Below, piece after piece: positions 1 to 5,494 of a stretch of 5,777 bases of DNA (the first letter of the stretch is position 1; each line of letters begins with the position of its first letter). A model generated the notes under the pieces. That model was not told where the DNA came from and did not search any database. It was given only the letters and a program-made list of their open reading frames with translations. The DNA is from Nitrospirota bacterium. Its GTDB lineage: Bacteria; Nitrospirota; Nitrospiria; SBBL01; Manganitrophaceae. The position numbers were made by a program, and so were the translations under genes. Where the stretch lies: contig JAHFEM010000151.1 in the NCBI GenBank assembly GCA_023248505.1, positions 1 to 5,777 of the forward strand, given 5' to 3'.

Positions 1-1008
1 GGCGAAGAGGAGCAGGATCAGCAACAACACCCCGGCATGGGTGATGCCGGCGAGGGGGCTGCTGCCGCCGTTGCGGATATTGGTGGCGGTGCGGGCGATG
101 GCGCCGGCCGCCGCGAAGCCGCCGAACAAAGGGGCCGCGATATTCGCCAGGCCTTGTCCAACGAGCTCCTGATTGGAGTCATGCCGGGTGCCGGCCATGC
201 CGTCCGCCACCACCGCCGAGAGCAGCGATTCGATCGCTCCCAACATGGCGATGGTCACCGCCGGACCGAGCAGCTCGATCATGTGAGAAAAATTGAGCTT
301 CGGCAGGTTGAATCCGGGAACCCCCTGCGGGATGCTGCCGAAGGCGCTGCCGATGGTGGCGACCCCTTCGAATTTGAAGACGGCTTGAAGTCCCGTCACC
401 GCAAGCATGGCGATCAGAGGGCCCGGAATGCGATGAATGATCTTGGAACTGAAGATCACCAGCGATAAACCGACCAGCGCCAAACCGGTCGTCGCGAGAT
501 GCAAATGGGGCAGCGCCTGGAGCATATACCAGAATTTCTGATGGAAATGTTTTCCCGCCTCGGGATTCAATCCAAAGAAATCTTTCCACTGTCCGACCCA
601 GATGACGACGGCGATGCCGGCGGTAAAACCGACCACCACCGGGTAGGGGATAAATTTGATGATGGTCCCCAATCGTGCCAGACCCAATGCGACCAAGATG
701 ATGCCCGCCATGAGAGTGGCCATTTGCAGGCCGTCGATCCCGTACTTCGCGGTAATTCCCGAAAGGATCACGATAAAGGCCCCGGTGGGGCCCCCGATTT
801 GTACACGGCTGCCGCCGCAGATGGAGATAAAAAGCCCCGCGATAATGGCGGTGTAAACTCCTTGCTCCGGTTTGGCTCCGGACGCAATGGCGAACGCCAT
901 GGCCAGCGGCAGAGCGACCACTCCGACCACCACGCCGGCAAGAAGGTTGGATGCGAGATGCGCTTGGCGAAACAGGCCGGAACGCCTGGCCTCAAGAAAA
1001 GCAATCAT
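1..1008 (-). CDS. SulP/SLC26-family inorganic anion transporter, C-terminus cut off by window edge
   Basis: Inner-membrane transporter that moves an anion such as sulfate or bicarbonate; the substrate cannot be read from the sequence. The minus frame is open from the ATG at 1008 to base 1 (336 codons, no stop). Visible family signatures are the first helices with GVVVGVVALPLAMAFAIASG (about 25-44), the substrate-site segment GGSRVQIGGPTGAF (65-78), YPVVVGFTAGIAV (122-134), AIESLLSAVVADGM (258-271), RHDSNQELVGQGLANI (275-290) and GAIARTATNIRNGG (302-315). These are among the most conserved SulP blocks, so the family call is firm. The usual C-terminal STAS domain would lie beyond the left edge. 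The start is supported by AGGAGC about 4-5 nt upstream. In the conserved 'GG-P-T-GAIARTATNIR' block the usual Pro/Thr positions read Ala (FGGFAAAGAIART), a mild deviation. The gene lies 116 bp downstream of the cupredoxin-like gene on the same strand. Confidence 0.95.
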   Translation of the reverse strand, partial: MIAFLEARRSGLFRQAHLASNLLAGVVVGVVALPLAMAFAIASGAKPEQGVYTAIIAGLFISICGGSRVQIGGPTGAFIVILSGITAKYGIDGLQMATLMAGIILVALGLARLGTIIKFIPYPVVVGFTAGIAVVIWVGQWKDFFGLNPEAGKHFHQKFWYMLQALPHLHLATTGLALVGLSLVIFSSKIIHRIPGPLIAMLAVTGLQAVFKFEGVATIGSAFGSIPQGVPGFNLPKLNFSHMIELLGPAVTIAMLGAIESLLSAVVADGMAGTRHDSNQELVGQGLANIAAPLFGGFAAAGAIARTATNIRNGGSSPLAGITHAGVLLLILLLFA

Positions 1009-1053
1009 AAGTGCTCCTATTCGTCATACGATGATCCGTTCACACTAGAAATA

Positions 1054-1059
1054 AGTATA
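1054..1059 (-). promoter_or_regulatory. candidate -10 element upstream of the SulP gene
   Basis: On the minus strand the hexamer TATACT sits 46 bp before the SulP start codon, in a locally AT-rich gap. It matches the sigma-70 -10 consensus at five of six positions. No good TTGACA-like -35 is found 16-18 bp upstream (only T- and A-runs), so this is a weak call. It would allow the transporter to be transcribed independently of the upstream cupredoxin-like gene. Confidence 0.3.
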
Positions 1060-1124
1060 ACTGGGAAAGGCTTTTCTTAGAAAAAAGTTTTTCAATGAAA
1101 GAACGCAGGTCCGCTCCTGAGTTT

Positions 1125-2129
1125 CTATTCGATCAGGATACGATCGTCGGTCTCCTCCAGCATATGATTATGGGGGGTGGCCGGGCTGATTCGCCTCTCC
1201 TGCTGGGTCTCATAAATCGGACGTTGGATGTCTGCAGCGTCGAATTCGAAATTCAATGAAACCGTTCCATTCGCAGGCACGGTGATCTCTTTCTCCATGA
1301 TCTTGAAGTGCGGGTGCCAGGCGGTGATTTTATAGGTCCCCGGAGGCAGCTTGTCGATTGAGAAGAGTCCATCTTTTTGGGTCTTCGTGTAATAGGGGTT
1401 GTCCACCACAAACCCCCAGCTCTGCATGAACTCATGCATTCCGCAGATCATCTGAGAGACCCGCTTTCCCTGGGCGAAGTTTAATGTTCCTCCCCTCGGA
1501 TCGGCAGAGACGGGGAGGGGGACATTCAGGATGATGTTCCCCTTCTCGTTTTGAAAGACCTGGATGTTATGGATCACCGGATCTTTGTTGATCATGGAGA
1601 TCGACCGGTGGTTTTCCAGGACGGCGACATTGGGATGTTCGTGGTGGAGTTTCCCATCCTCATCGATAAAGAACTGCTCGTCATCGGGGACATCGGCGGG
1701 GTGAAACATACAATCGAGCGCAACAAACTTCGCCTGAATCGGTTTAAACGGCTTCCCTTTCGTTACCTTTTGGACTGCAACCACGGCATCGCTGAGCCTT
1801 CCTCCTTTTCCGACGATAAACTCCTTGAGCCGAACATTCCCCTGGCCGTCGGAAATCTTCTTGCAAAAGGGACCGAATGGATAGAGGACGAGCGGAAAAA
1901 CGCGCGGCTCGGGGACGTCGCCTTTCAAGATCACCTTCCCGGTGACGGTTCCGCCGTCGGGGATCTCGGCTTCCTCATAACGGGACGGCTCGGACGACGA
2001 CCCCGGCGGCGTTGAAAGCGCCGGGGTCTCTGTCTCTGTTCCCGCGATCGCGAAAGCAGCTCCCGGAAGCAATGACATCAGGAACACCAGGAAAAATAAG
2101 CGCGGGCCTATTTTCTTTGCGGTGAACAT
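1125..2129 (-). CDS. exported cupredoxin-like protein with carboxypeptidase-regulatory-like domain
   Basis: Probably a periplasmic or extracytoplasmic copper-binding protein, possibly an electron carrier; the partner is unknown. Numbered from an ATG at 2135, a basic start and a hydrophobic stretch (PRLFFLVFLMSLLPGAAFA, 11-29) form a signal peptide with an AFA cleavage site. A low-complexity Ser/Pro linker follows (40-55). A beta-rich domain then carries likely copper ligands: His189 in DPVIHN and Cys231, His234, Met237 in CGMHEFM, the order typical of type-1 copper cupredoxins. Next is DGLFSIDKLPPGTYKITAWH (255-274), the hallmark of carboxypeptidase-regulatory-like/transthyretin-type repeats. 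Known relatives join the two in the same way ('C-x2-H-x-M ... VVDNPYY ... DG-F-PPGTY'). Extra Cys91, Cys142 and a His-rich HHEH (164-167) are unexplained. Start choice: AAGGAGG directly abuts the ATG at 2135 but lies 6 nt before the ATG at 2129, so 2129 is preferred, giving 334 aa. Confidence 0.85.
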   Translation of the reverse strand: MFTAKKIGPRLFFLVFLMSLLPGAAFAIAGTETETPALSTPPGSSSEPSRYEEAEIPDGGTVTGKVILKGDVPEPRVFPLVLYPFGPFCKKISDGQGNVRLKEFIVGKGGRLSDAVVAVQKVTKGKPFKPIQAKFVALDCMFHPADVPDDEQFFIDEDGKLHHEHPNVAVLENHRSISMINKDPVIHNIQVFQNEKGNIILNVPLPVSADPRGGTLNFAQGKRVSQMICGMHEFMQSWGFVVDNPYYTKTQKDGLFSIDKLPPGTYKITAWHPHFKIMEKEITVPANGTVSLNFEFDAADIQRPIYETQQERRISPATPHNHMLEETDDRILIE

Positions 2130-2340
2130 CTTCATCCTCCTTACGGTCCTTAGGTTATTTCATCAGTAGGATCAGCTGCGACGTTTAATCCATTTTGGGA
2201 TGGTTTTATTTTCTCTGGATCGTGTGTGAAGCGAAGCGTGAACATGCCTCGCGCGTCACATTGCGGGATAAGGCGCACAATTCAAATGAGGGCCGCTCTA
2301 ACCCCATTGAGATGTGAGCAAGGTCCATGCCGGAGGAAAA

Positions 2341-2369
2341 TGCAAATCGATAATCGTAACTTCTTATAT
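2341..2369 (+). promoter_or_regulatory. weak sigma-70-like promoter candidate
   Basis: TGCAAA (2341-2346) and TTATAT (2364-2369) are separated by exactly 17 bp in the most AT-rich part of the gap. The -10 is fair and the -35 is poor. It would fire rightward, starting near 2376, about 50 bp before the first CTGCAAT palindrome. No well-supported gene lies directly downstream, so the assignment is tentative. Confidence 0.2.
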
Positions 2370-2424
2370 ATTTCAGTGAGATTGAGTTTCAACCTGTTTG
2401 TTGGATTTTGACTCTCATCCGTTT

Positions 2425-2439
2425 CTGCAATTATTGCAG
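2425..2439. repeat. 15-bp perfect palindrome CTGCAATTATTGCAG (copy 1)
   Basis: Two 7-bp arms (CTGCAAT / ATTGCAG) flank a single central T. It matches the copy at 2595-2609 in 14 of 15 positions. Size and symmetry fit the operator of a dimeric regulator, but no regulator is identified. An extra half-site TATTGCAG follows at about 2449-2455. Confidence 0.5.
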
Positions 2440-2567
2440 TGGGAGCCTATTGCAGAGAGGGAAGACGATCAGAAATTGGATTATCTTCGGGACAAGATAA
2501 ACGAATTCTCCTCAAGAGCGCTGAATCTGAGAGATCGGCTGAAATGCCTCAGCCTTGAGCCCCCCCC

Positions 2568-2938
2568 TCATAAAAGCGTTTGCCTCTGCGTCCGCTGCAA
2601 TTGTTGCAGAAAGAGGATGCCGCTGTCTTTCTTCTTCAAGGAACTCAGGATGTTGACCTTGGAAAGAAATTCGATCGTGATGGGATTTTTGCGGCAACGC
2701 AACTCGGATACGCTCCCACACACGCCACCTCTCCATCCTGTACAACTGCCTTCGTTCTTCCTTCCTGGTCTTTTCAAAGTATTTCTTCGGCAACGGTTCT
2801 CTTCATACGAAGATTTTTGACCGCATCGAGATGTTCTTCCTGAAAGCGCTTTACTTTGATTTTTCCTGTCACCGGTAAGAATTGCAGATGCGGGGTCTTT
2901 AAAGCACCGCGGAGCCGCCGAGCTGTTTCGGCCGGCGG
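2568..2938 (-). pseudogene. possible decayed, frame-broken coding sequence of unknown family
   Basis: No single frame spans this stretch, but protein-like text continues from frame to frame on the minus strand. One frame, open from 2938 to a TGA at 2774-2776, reads TARRLRGALKTPHLQFLPVT and then GKIKVKRFQEEHLDAVKNLR, a plausible alternation of charged and hydrophobic residues. It has no ATG; GTG at 2872 is the only ordinary start and lacks a Shine-Dalgarno. Another frame, ending at a TGA at 2568-2570, reads NPITIEFLSKVNILSSLKKK. That is faintly reminiscent of the start of Crp-type cyclic-nucleotide-binding domains (FLxxVxxFSSL), but nothing else of such a domain follows. I do not recognise the family, and chance is a real alternative. 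Confidence 0.2.
2595..2609. repeat. 15-bp palindrome CTGCAATTGTTGCAG (copy 2)
   Basis: Six-base arms (CTGCAA / TTGCAG) flank TTG. This is the second copy of the motif at 2425, offset by exactly 170 bp, with one central substitution. Similarity between the two places does not clearly extend beyond the motif, so this is a repeated short site and not a duplicated block. A further half-site, ATTGCAG, occurs near 2881. Confidence 0.5.
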
Positions 2939-3024
2939 TTACAAGTTGTTGTTTCTTGGTGAAATGTTTTTATGAAAGGCCGCTGTATTTTGCTTAGGCA
3001 CGAGAGTTGCTGTTTCGGATTCCC

Positions 3025-3288
3025 ATGCGAATAGATTCAAAGGATCGAAACGAAACCTCCCGGGATAGGATTGAGCAATATCGACGTCTCATCGCATTGA
3101 ATCCGAAAGATGTCCAGCTCCACTTTGAACTCGGTTTCCTCTTCAAGGATTTGGGCCGGCGGCGGGAGGCGCTGCAGGAGTGGAAAAGGATCATTCAGAT
3201 CGACCCGAATAATCTTCAAGCGAGGCAGGAGATTCAGGACCTCCTCAATGACGGCGATTCTAATCGAGACCGGTGCCTGCGGCCCTAG
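3025..3288 (+). CDS. small TPR-repeat protein
   Basis: An 87-aa, probably cytosolic protein with no signal peptide or membrane segment. Residues 33-63 (HFELGFLFKDLGRRREALQE followed by WKRIIQIDPNN) form one textbook tetratricopeptide repeat, with the Leu-Gly, Ala and Asp-Pro positions in place. It is preceded by the second helix of another repeat (RIEQYRRLIALNP, 15-27) and followed by a first-helix-like segment (QARQEIQDLLN, 65-75). TPRs mediate protein-protein contacts, so it could be an adaptor for the oxidoreductase-like proteins encoded next to it; that role is inferred only from position. Start: ATG 3025 has only a weak ribosome site. TTG 3007, with AGG 8 nt upstream, is a possible alternative that adds six residues. 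The stop is 58 bp before the next gene's preferred start. An ATG for that gene's frame also occurs inside this gene at 3248. Confidence 0.75.
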   Translation: MRIDSKDRNETSRDRIEQYRRLIALNPKDVQLHFELGFLFKDLGRRREALQEWKRIIQIDPNNLQARQEIQDLLNDGDSNRDRCLRP

Positions 3289-3346
3289 ACGCGCGGCCGA
3301 TGCGGTTGCGGTTCAGGATATCCGATCACGCCAGGCGGAGACGGAA

Positions 3347-4198
3347 ATGGGATCAGAAAAAGAGCAGTCCAGTAAAGCCGAGAGAGACCCTCACCGGCAG
3401 CGCTTTGGCAAGGATCTTCGTTCTTGTGTCGCTTGTGGAAGCCGCGGTCTCTTTCATCCTTTCTATTTGGCTTTGAAAAAATGCGGGACGGAGAGATCCA
3501 ATCTGCATCTGGTCAAAGAATTCAATTGTGAAAGCTGGACCGATATTTTGACGAAGACCCACTCCCTGCCGGAGCTCTGGGGAAAGGGTCTCTCCTTGGC
3601 GTCCGGAATCAAGCTCGGCCAGCCCGATGCGACGGTGGTCCTCGCCACGCAGGCCTCCTATTTTTTTATGGAGGGCGGGGGAGCGTTCCTTCAGACCGCT
3701 TCGAAAAACAGCGATCTCACCTGCGTGATCTTGGACAGTCAATGGAAACTTCCACAAGGATCGGAACGGGAGGAGGGAGAATGGGGCAGCGGGATTATTC
3801 CGTTGAACCCGATTGCCCTCTTGCTCCTATCCGGGGCGACCTTTGTCGCGCAGGTCCATTCCGACCGGGTCGAGGAGGCGGCCGCGATCATTGAGCTGGC
3901 GATTCGGCACACCGGTTTTTCAACGGTTTATATAGTGACTTCCGATCCACTTTATCATCCAGAAAGAGACAGGGAGGCACCCTCCGTTCAGAAAATCGAA
4001 GAGATCTCTGAATCGCACCCCGTTCGAGATCAGACGGCGGCATTGGCCCTTGCGACCCGGGGAGACGGACGCCTTCGGACCGGGATTTTTTATCGGATCG
4101 ACCGGCCGATCTCCGGGGAGAGGAAGGAGGCGATGGGGGAAAAAGAAGTCTCTTCCGCCGCCGATTGGGGGCAATTGTTGAATCTGTTCAAGCCGTAA
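3347..4198 (+). CDS. 2-oxoacid:ferredoxin oxidoreductase beta-subunit-like protein with degenerate thiamine diphosphate site
   Basis: In active OFORs (pyruvate or 2-oxoglutarate) the beta subunit binds thiamine diphosphate and one [4Fe-4S] cluster. This 283-aa protein follows that layout: CVACG (27-31) for CPGCG, NCES (60-63) for the third cysteine region, LPELWGKGLSLASGIKLGQP (74-93) for the HGRALPxAxGIKLxxP block, NSDLTCVILDSQ (121-132), NPIALLLLSGATFVA (154-168) and GFSTVYIVTSDP (190-201). C27, C30 and C61 have the same spacing as the first three cluster ligands of archaeal OFOR beta. By hand alignment the GDGDG Mg-binding motif reads QASYF (102-106), the cofactor Asn is S131, the following TPP loop is shorter, and the fourth Cys is D200. 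Catalysis is therefore doubtful. The start is chosen for GGAG 6 nt upstream of ATG 3347; ATG 3248 is possible but would overlap the TPR gene. A charged C-terminal tail (205-283) is unassigned. The epsilon-like gene follows after 60 bp. Confidence 0.8.
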   Translation: MGSEKEQSSKAERDPHRQRFGKDLRSCVACGSRGLFHPFYLALKKCGTERSNLHLVKEFNCESWTDILTKTHSLPELWGKGLSLASGIKLGQPDATVVLATQASYFFMEGGGAFLQTASKNSDLTCVILDSQWKLPQGSEREEGEWGSGIIPLNPIALLLLSGATFVAQVHSDRVEEAAAIIELAIRHTGFSTVYIVTSDPLYHPERDREAPSVQKIEEISESHPVRDQTAALALATRGDGRLRTGIFYRIDRPISGERKEAMGEKEVSSAADWGQLLNLFKP

Positions 4199-4258
4199 TT
4201 TCAGTTTCGAATCATCGGACCGAGAAAACAACAGAAAAACCCAAACGAAAGGAAACAG

Positions 4259-4882
4259 ATGAGCCCGACAAAATCAAAACGAAAAGGGGAAAAAATAGAG
4301 CCAAAGTATCGCGTTGTTCCGGGTCCGGAGGCGTTTCTGCCGCCCGCCGCAGCGAGCATGGGGGTGACCTTGCCGGATCAGGGTCAAGGGTTGGTGGAAG
4401 GAGAGGTGATCCGGGAAGAAGAAGCGATCGAGGCGGCCGCCAGGAAACTTCTTTCTGCAAAGGTGCCGACCATTTTCCCCGGCCCGCTCGTCCTTTGGAA
4501 TTGGAGCGAGGACTCTCCGGAGATGGCACGGGCGACCAAGTACCTGGCGGATGCCGTTCCGGCCAGGATCATTCCGATGCCCGATTATCGCCCGAAGTAT
4601 CCGAGGGTCTATCCGGAAGTCGAGATCAACCCGAATCATCCCAACCTGACGATCTGGCACAACAAGATCGACGTCTGTCTTTTTGTCGGGGTTCATTGCC
4701 ACCAGGCGAACATCGCCCTTAAAATCATCCGAGGCGGGAGTCCCTGCTACACCATCGCCATGTGCGCCTTCAGCGGAGACGACGACGCGAACATCACGAT
4801 TCGCGACGTGACGGCACAGACCATGCGCCGCCTCGCGGACGCGGTTCTTAGGCTAAAGCGGGAAGGTGCCGGACCGTCTTAA
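4259..4882 (+). CDS. OFOR epsilon-like / CO-dehydrogenase-beta (ACS epsilon)-like protein
   Basis: A 207-aa soluble protein. I recognise it as related to the small fifth subunit of Nitrospirota/Aquificota-type 2-oxoacid:ferredoxin oxidoreductases, annotated in some genomes as a CO dehydrogenase beta/acetyl-CoA synthase epsilon-like domain; this is from memory, not a search. A basic N-terminus (TKSKRKGEK) is followed by a helix (EEEAIEAAARKLLSA, 53-67) and the core: TIFPGPLVLWNWSEDSPE (71-88), ATKYLADAVPARIIPMPDYR (92-111), EINPNHPNLTIWHNKIDVC (122-140) and LFVGVHCHQANIALKIIRGG (141-160). It ends with CYTIAMCAFSGDDDANITIRD (163-183). The strand-helix pattern (IDVCLFVGV) fits the NAD-binding-like fold of that family. 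Cys140, 147, 163, 169 and HCH (146-148) could bind a metal, but this is not established. The biochemical role of this subunit is poorly defined even in characterised enzymes. AAGGA lies 5-6 nt before the start. It is probably co-transcribed with the beta-like gene, with no other OFOR subunit beside it. Confidence 0.75.
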   Translation: MSPTKSKRKGEKIEPKYRVVPGPEAFLPPAAASMGVTLPDQGQGLVEGEVIREEEAIEAAARKLLSAKVPTIFPGPLVLWNWSEDSPEMARATKYLADAVPARIIPMPDYRPKYPRVYPEVEINPNHPNLTIWHNKIDVCLFVGVHCHQANIALKIIRGGSPCYTIAMCAFSGDDDANITIRDVTAQTMRRLADAVLRLKREGAGPS

Positions 4883-4921
4883 TCGGCGCGAGGATTGAGG
4901 TCCATCTGCTCTCAGGGGCAT

Positions 4922-5169
4922 TTAGAGCTGATTTCTTCCTTCGCGGGGGCGCGGTTGGTCGAAGATAAACTGATAGCGTCTGATCCGATCGGAAAGGATC
5001 ACCTCCTGGATGACTTGCAGGCGTCTTAGCATCTGGATATTTCGATAAATGCTCGAACGGTTGATTCCGGGCAAAGATCGCTTCATAAAGGTATAGACCT
5101 CGTGAGCGGTGGGAGATTTGCCGGGTGGTCGATGAAATACTCTACCAGACATTTTCGAGTCAGAGTCAT
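4922..5169 (-). pseudogene. Fur-family regulator remnant, frameshifted and lacking the metal-binding domain
   Basis: Fur/PerR/Zur proteins are metal- or peroxide-responsive repressors. From ATG 5169 the minus strand reads MTLTRKCLVEYFIDHP, the first DNA-binding helix of a Fur protein, and then loses homology and stops. From about 5127 the next frame continues with GKSPTAHEVYTFMKRSLPGI, NRSSIYRNIQMLRRLQVIQE and VILSDRIRRYQF, which is the rest of the winged helix (Fur consensus HPTAEEVY ... PGIS-xTVYRNL-xL ... RYE). The two frames join at 5121-5127 (GACCACCCGG), where one extra base would restore FIDHPGKSPTAHEVY. After the wing the protein ends within about 15 residues (FDQPRPREGRNQL). The C-terminal dimerisation domain with its HxH and CxxC metal ligands is therefore absent. 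Neither start has a Shine-Dalgarno. The frame from 5152 alone (76 aa) could still make a helix-turn-helix peptide. A sequencing error in the C-run is the alternative for the frameshift, but not for the truncation. Confidence 0.7.
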
Positions 5170-5494
5170 TTTTTGATGATGGCGCCGCAGAAAATCATGG
5201 GAAGATGCGATGATCCGGGTGGAATCCTTCCAGCGGAAGGGGTGTTCGTTGCGGGGAGTCCCACCAGACCGCGCTCATGCGCGATTCCGTCACCCCAACT
5301 TTTTTATTGCGAGGATGATTCCGCCTTGTCGAATGAGTCCGAGGGCTCGAAGCGGCTTTTGGGAAAACTCCCTTTGGTCTGGGGGGGATGAAAGAGAACG
5401 GACGGCGCTTTCCCATCCGACTATCGCTTTACGGCGCGAGGTGTGATACGATCCTGTCGAATGATTCTAATGGCCCGAAATCGGTTTTAGTCCA
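5170..5494. other. 325-bp gap between divergent genes, no gene seen
   Basis: This lies between the Fur remnant (minus) and the membrane protein (plus). Short open frames occur on both strands (up to 88 codons) but overlap, lack ribosome sites and match no family. An imperfect inverted repeat (GGATGAAAG near 5387 against CTTTCCCATCC near 5410) is present without a T-run. No clear Fur box (GATAATGATAATCATTATC-like) was found. Confidence 0.55.

Larger units (their letters stand above)
2136..3024. other. about 890-bp region without a convincing intact gene
   Basis: This gap lies between the minus-strand cupredoxin-like gene and the plus-strand TPR gene, so it should contain divergent promoters. 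Composition is clearly AT-richer than the flanking genes, especially 2341-2400. Short open frames exist on both strands (up to about 140 codons) but overlap each other. None has a recognisable domain throughout, a good ribosome site or a consistent coding look. I see no tRNA, rRNA, CRISPR or IS signature. What stands out is a pair of 15-bp palindromes (2425 and 2595), a possible promoter at 2341-2369, and frame-broken protein-like text on the minus strand at 2568-2938. Confidence 0.6.

Noticed and set aside
37..589. Open frames on both strands inside the left end
   Set aside because: Arg/Gly/Asp/His-rich sequences that are antisense or out-of-frame readings of the SulP gene.
2226..2411. Plus-strand open frame of 61 codons
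   Set aside because: Odd composition, no ribosome site, no recognisable motif, and no supporting neighbour; most likely chance.
2398..2820. Plus-strand open frame of 140 codons starting with TTG
   Set aside because: No ribosome site and a TTG start. The first third looks protein-like (DDQKLDYLRDKINEFSSRAL), but the remainder is Cys/Pro/Phe-rich text that looks like the antisense of the minus-strand frames. No family is recognised.
2906..2940. GC-rich inverted repeat (CCGCCG ... CGGCGG) as a terminator
   Set aside because: Only a 6-bp stem with a 12-base loop and no proper T-run after it on either strand.
3110..3346. Extending the beta-like protein upstream to 3110
   Set aside because: The added Arg/Ser-rich sequence is the out-of-frame reading of the TPR gene. 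ATG 3347 has a proper ribosome site just before the conserved CxxC region.
3273..3476. 67-codon plus frame ending in a hydrophobic helix (ARIFVLVSLVEAAVSFILSI)
   Set aside because: It overlaps the better supported beta-like gene in another frame, and the hydrophobic stretch is the frame-shifted reading of its CVACG region. No good start site.
4165..4722. 185-codon plus frame across the beta/epsilon junction
   Set aside because: Gly/Arg/Ser-rich text that is the shadow of the epsilon-like gene.
4908..4930. GCTCT ... AGAGC hairpin between the epsilon-like gene and the Fur remnant as a bidirectional terminator
   Set aside because: A 5-bp stem with an 11-base loop and no T-tract is too weak to call.
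5386..5421. Imperfect inverted repeat GGATGAAAG / CTTTCCCATCC as an operator or attachment site
   Set aside because: It has a 2-base bulge, a 13-base loop, no second copy and no associated mobile gene.
5195..5446. Several overlapping open frames of 73-88 codons on both strands
   Set aside because: They overlap one another, lack ribosome sites and have no recognisable family; the stretch is better read as intergenic.
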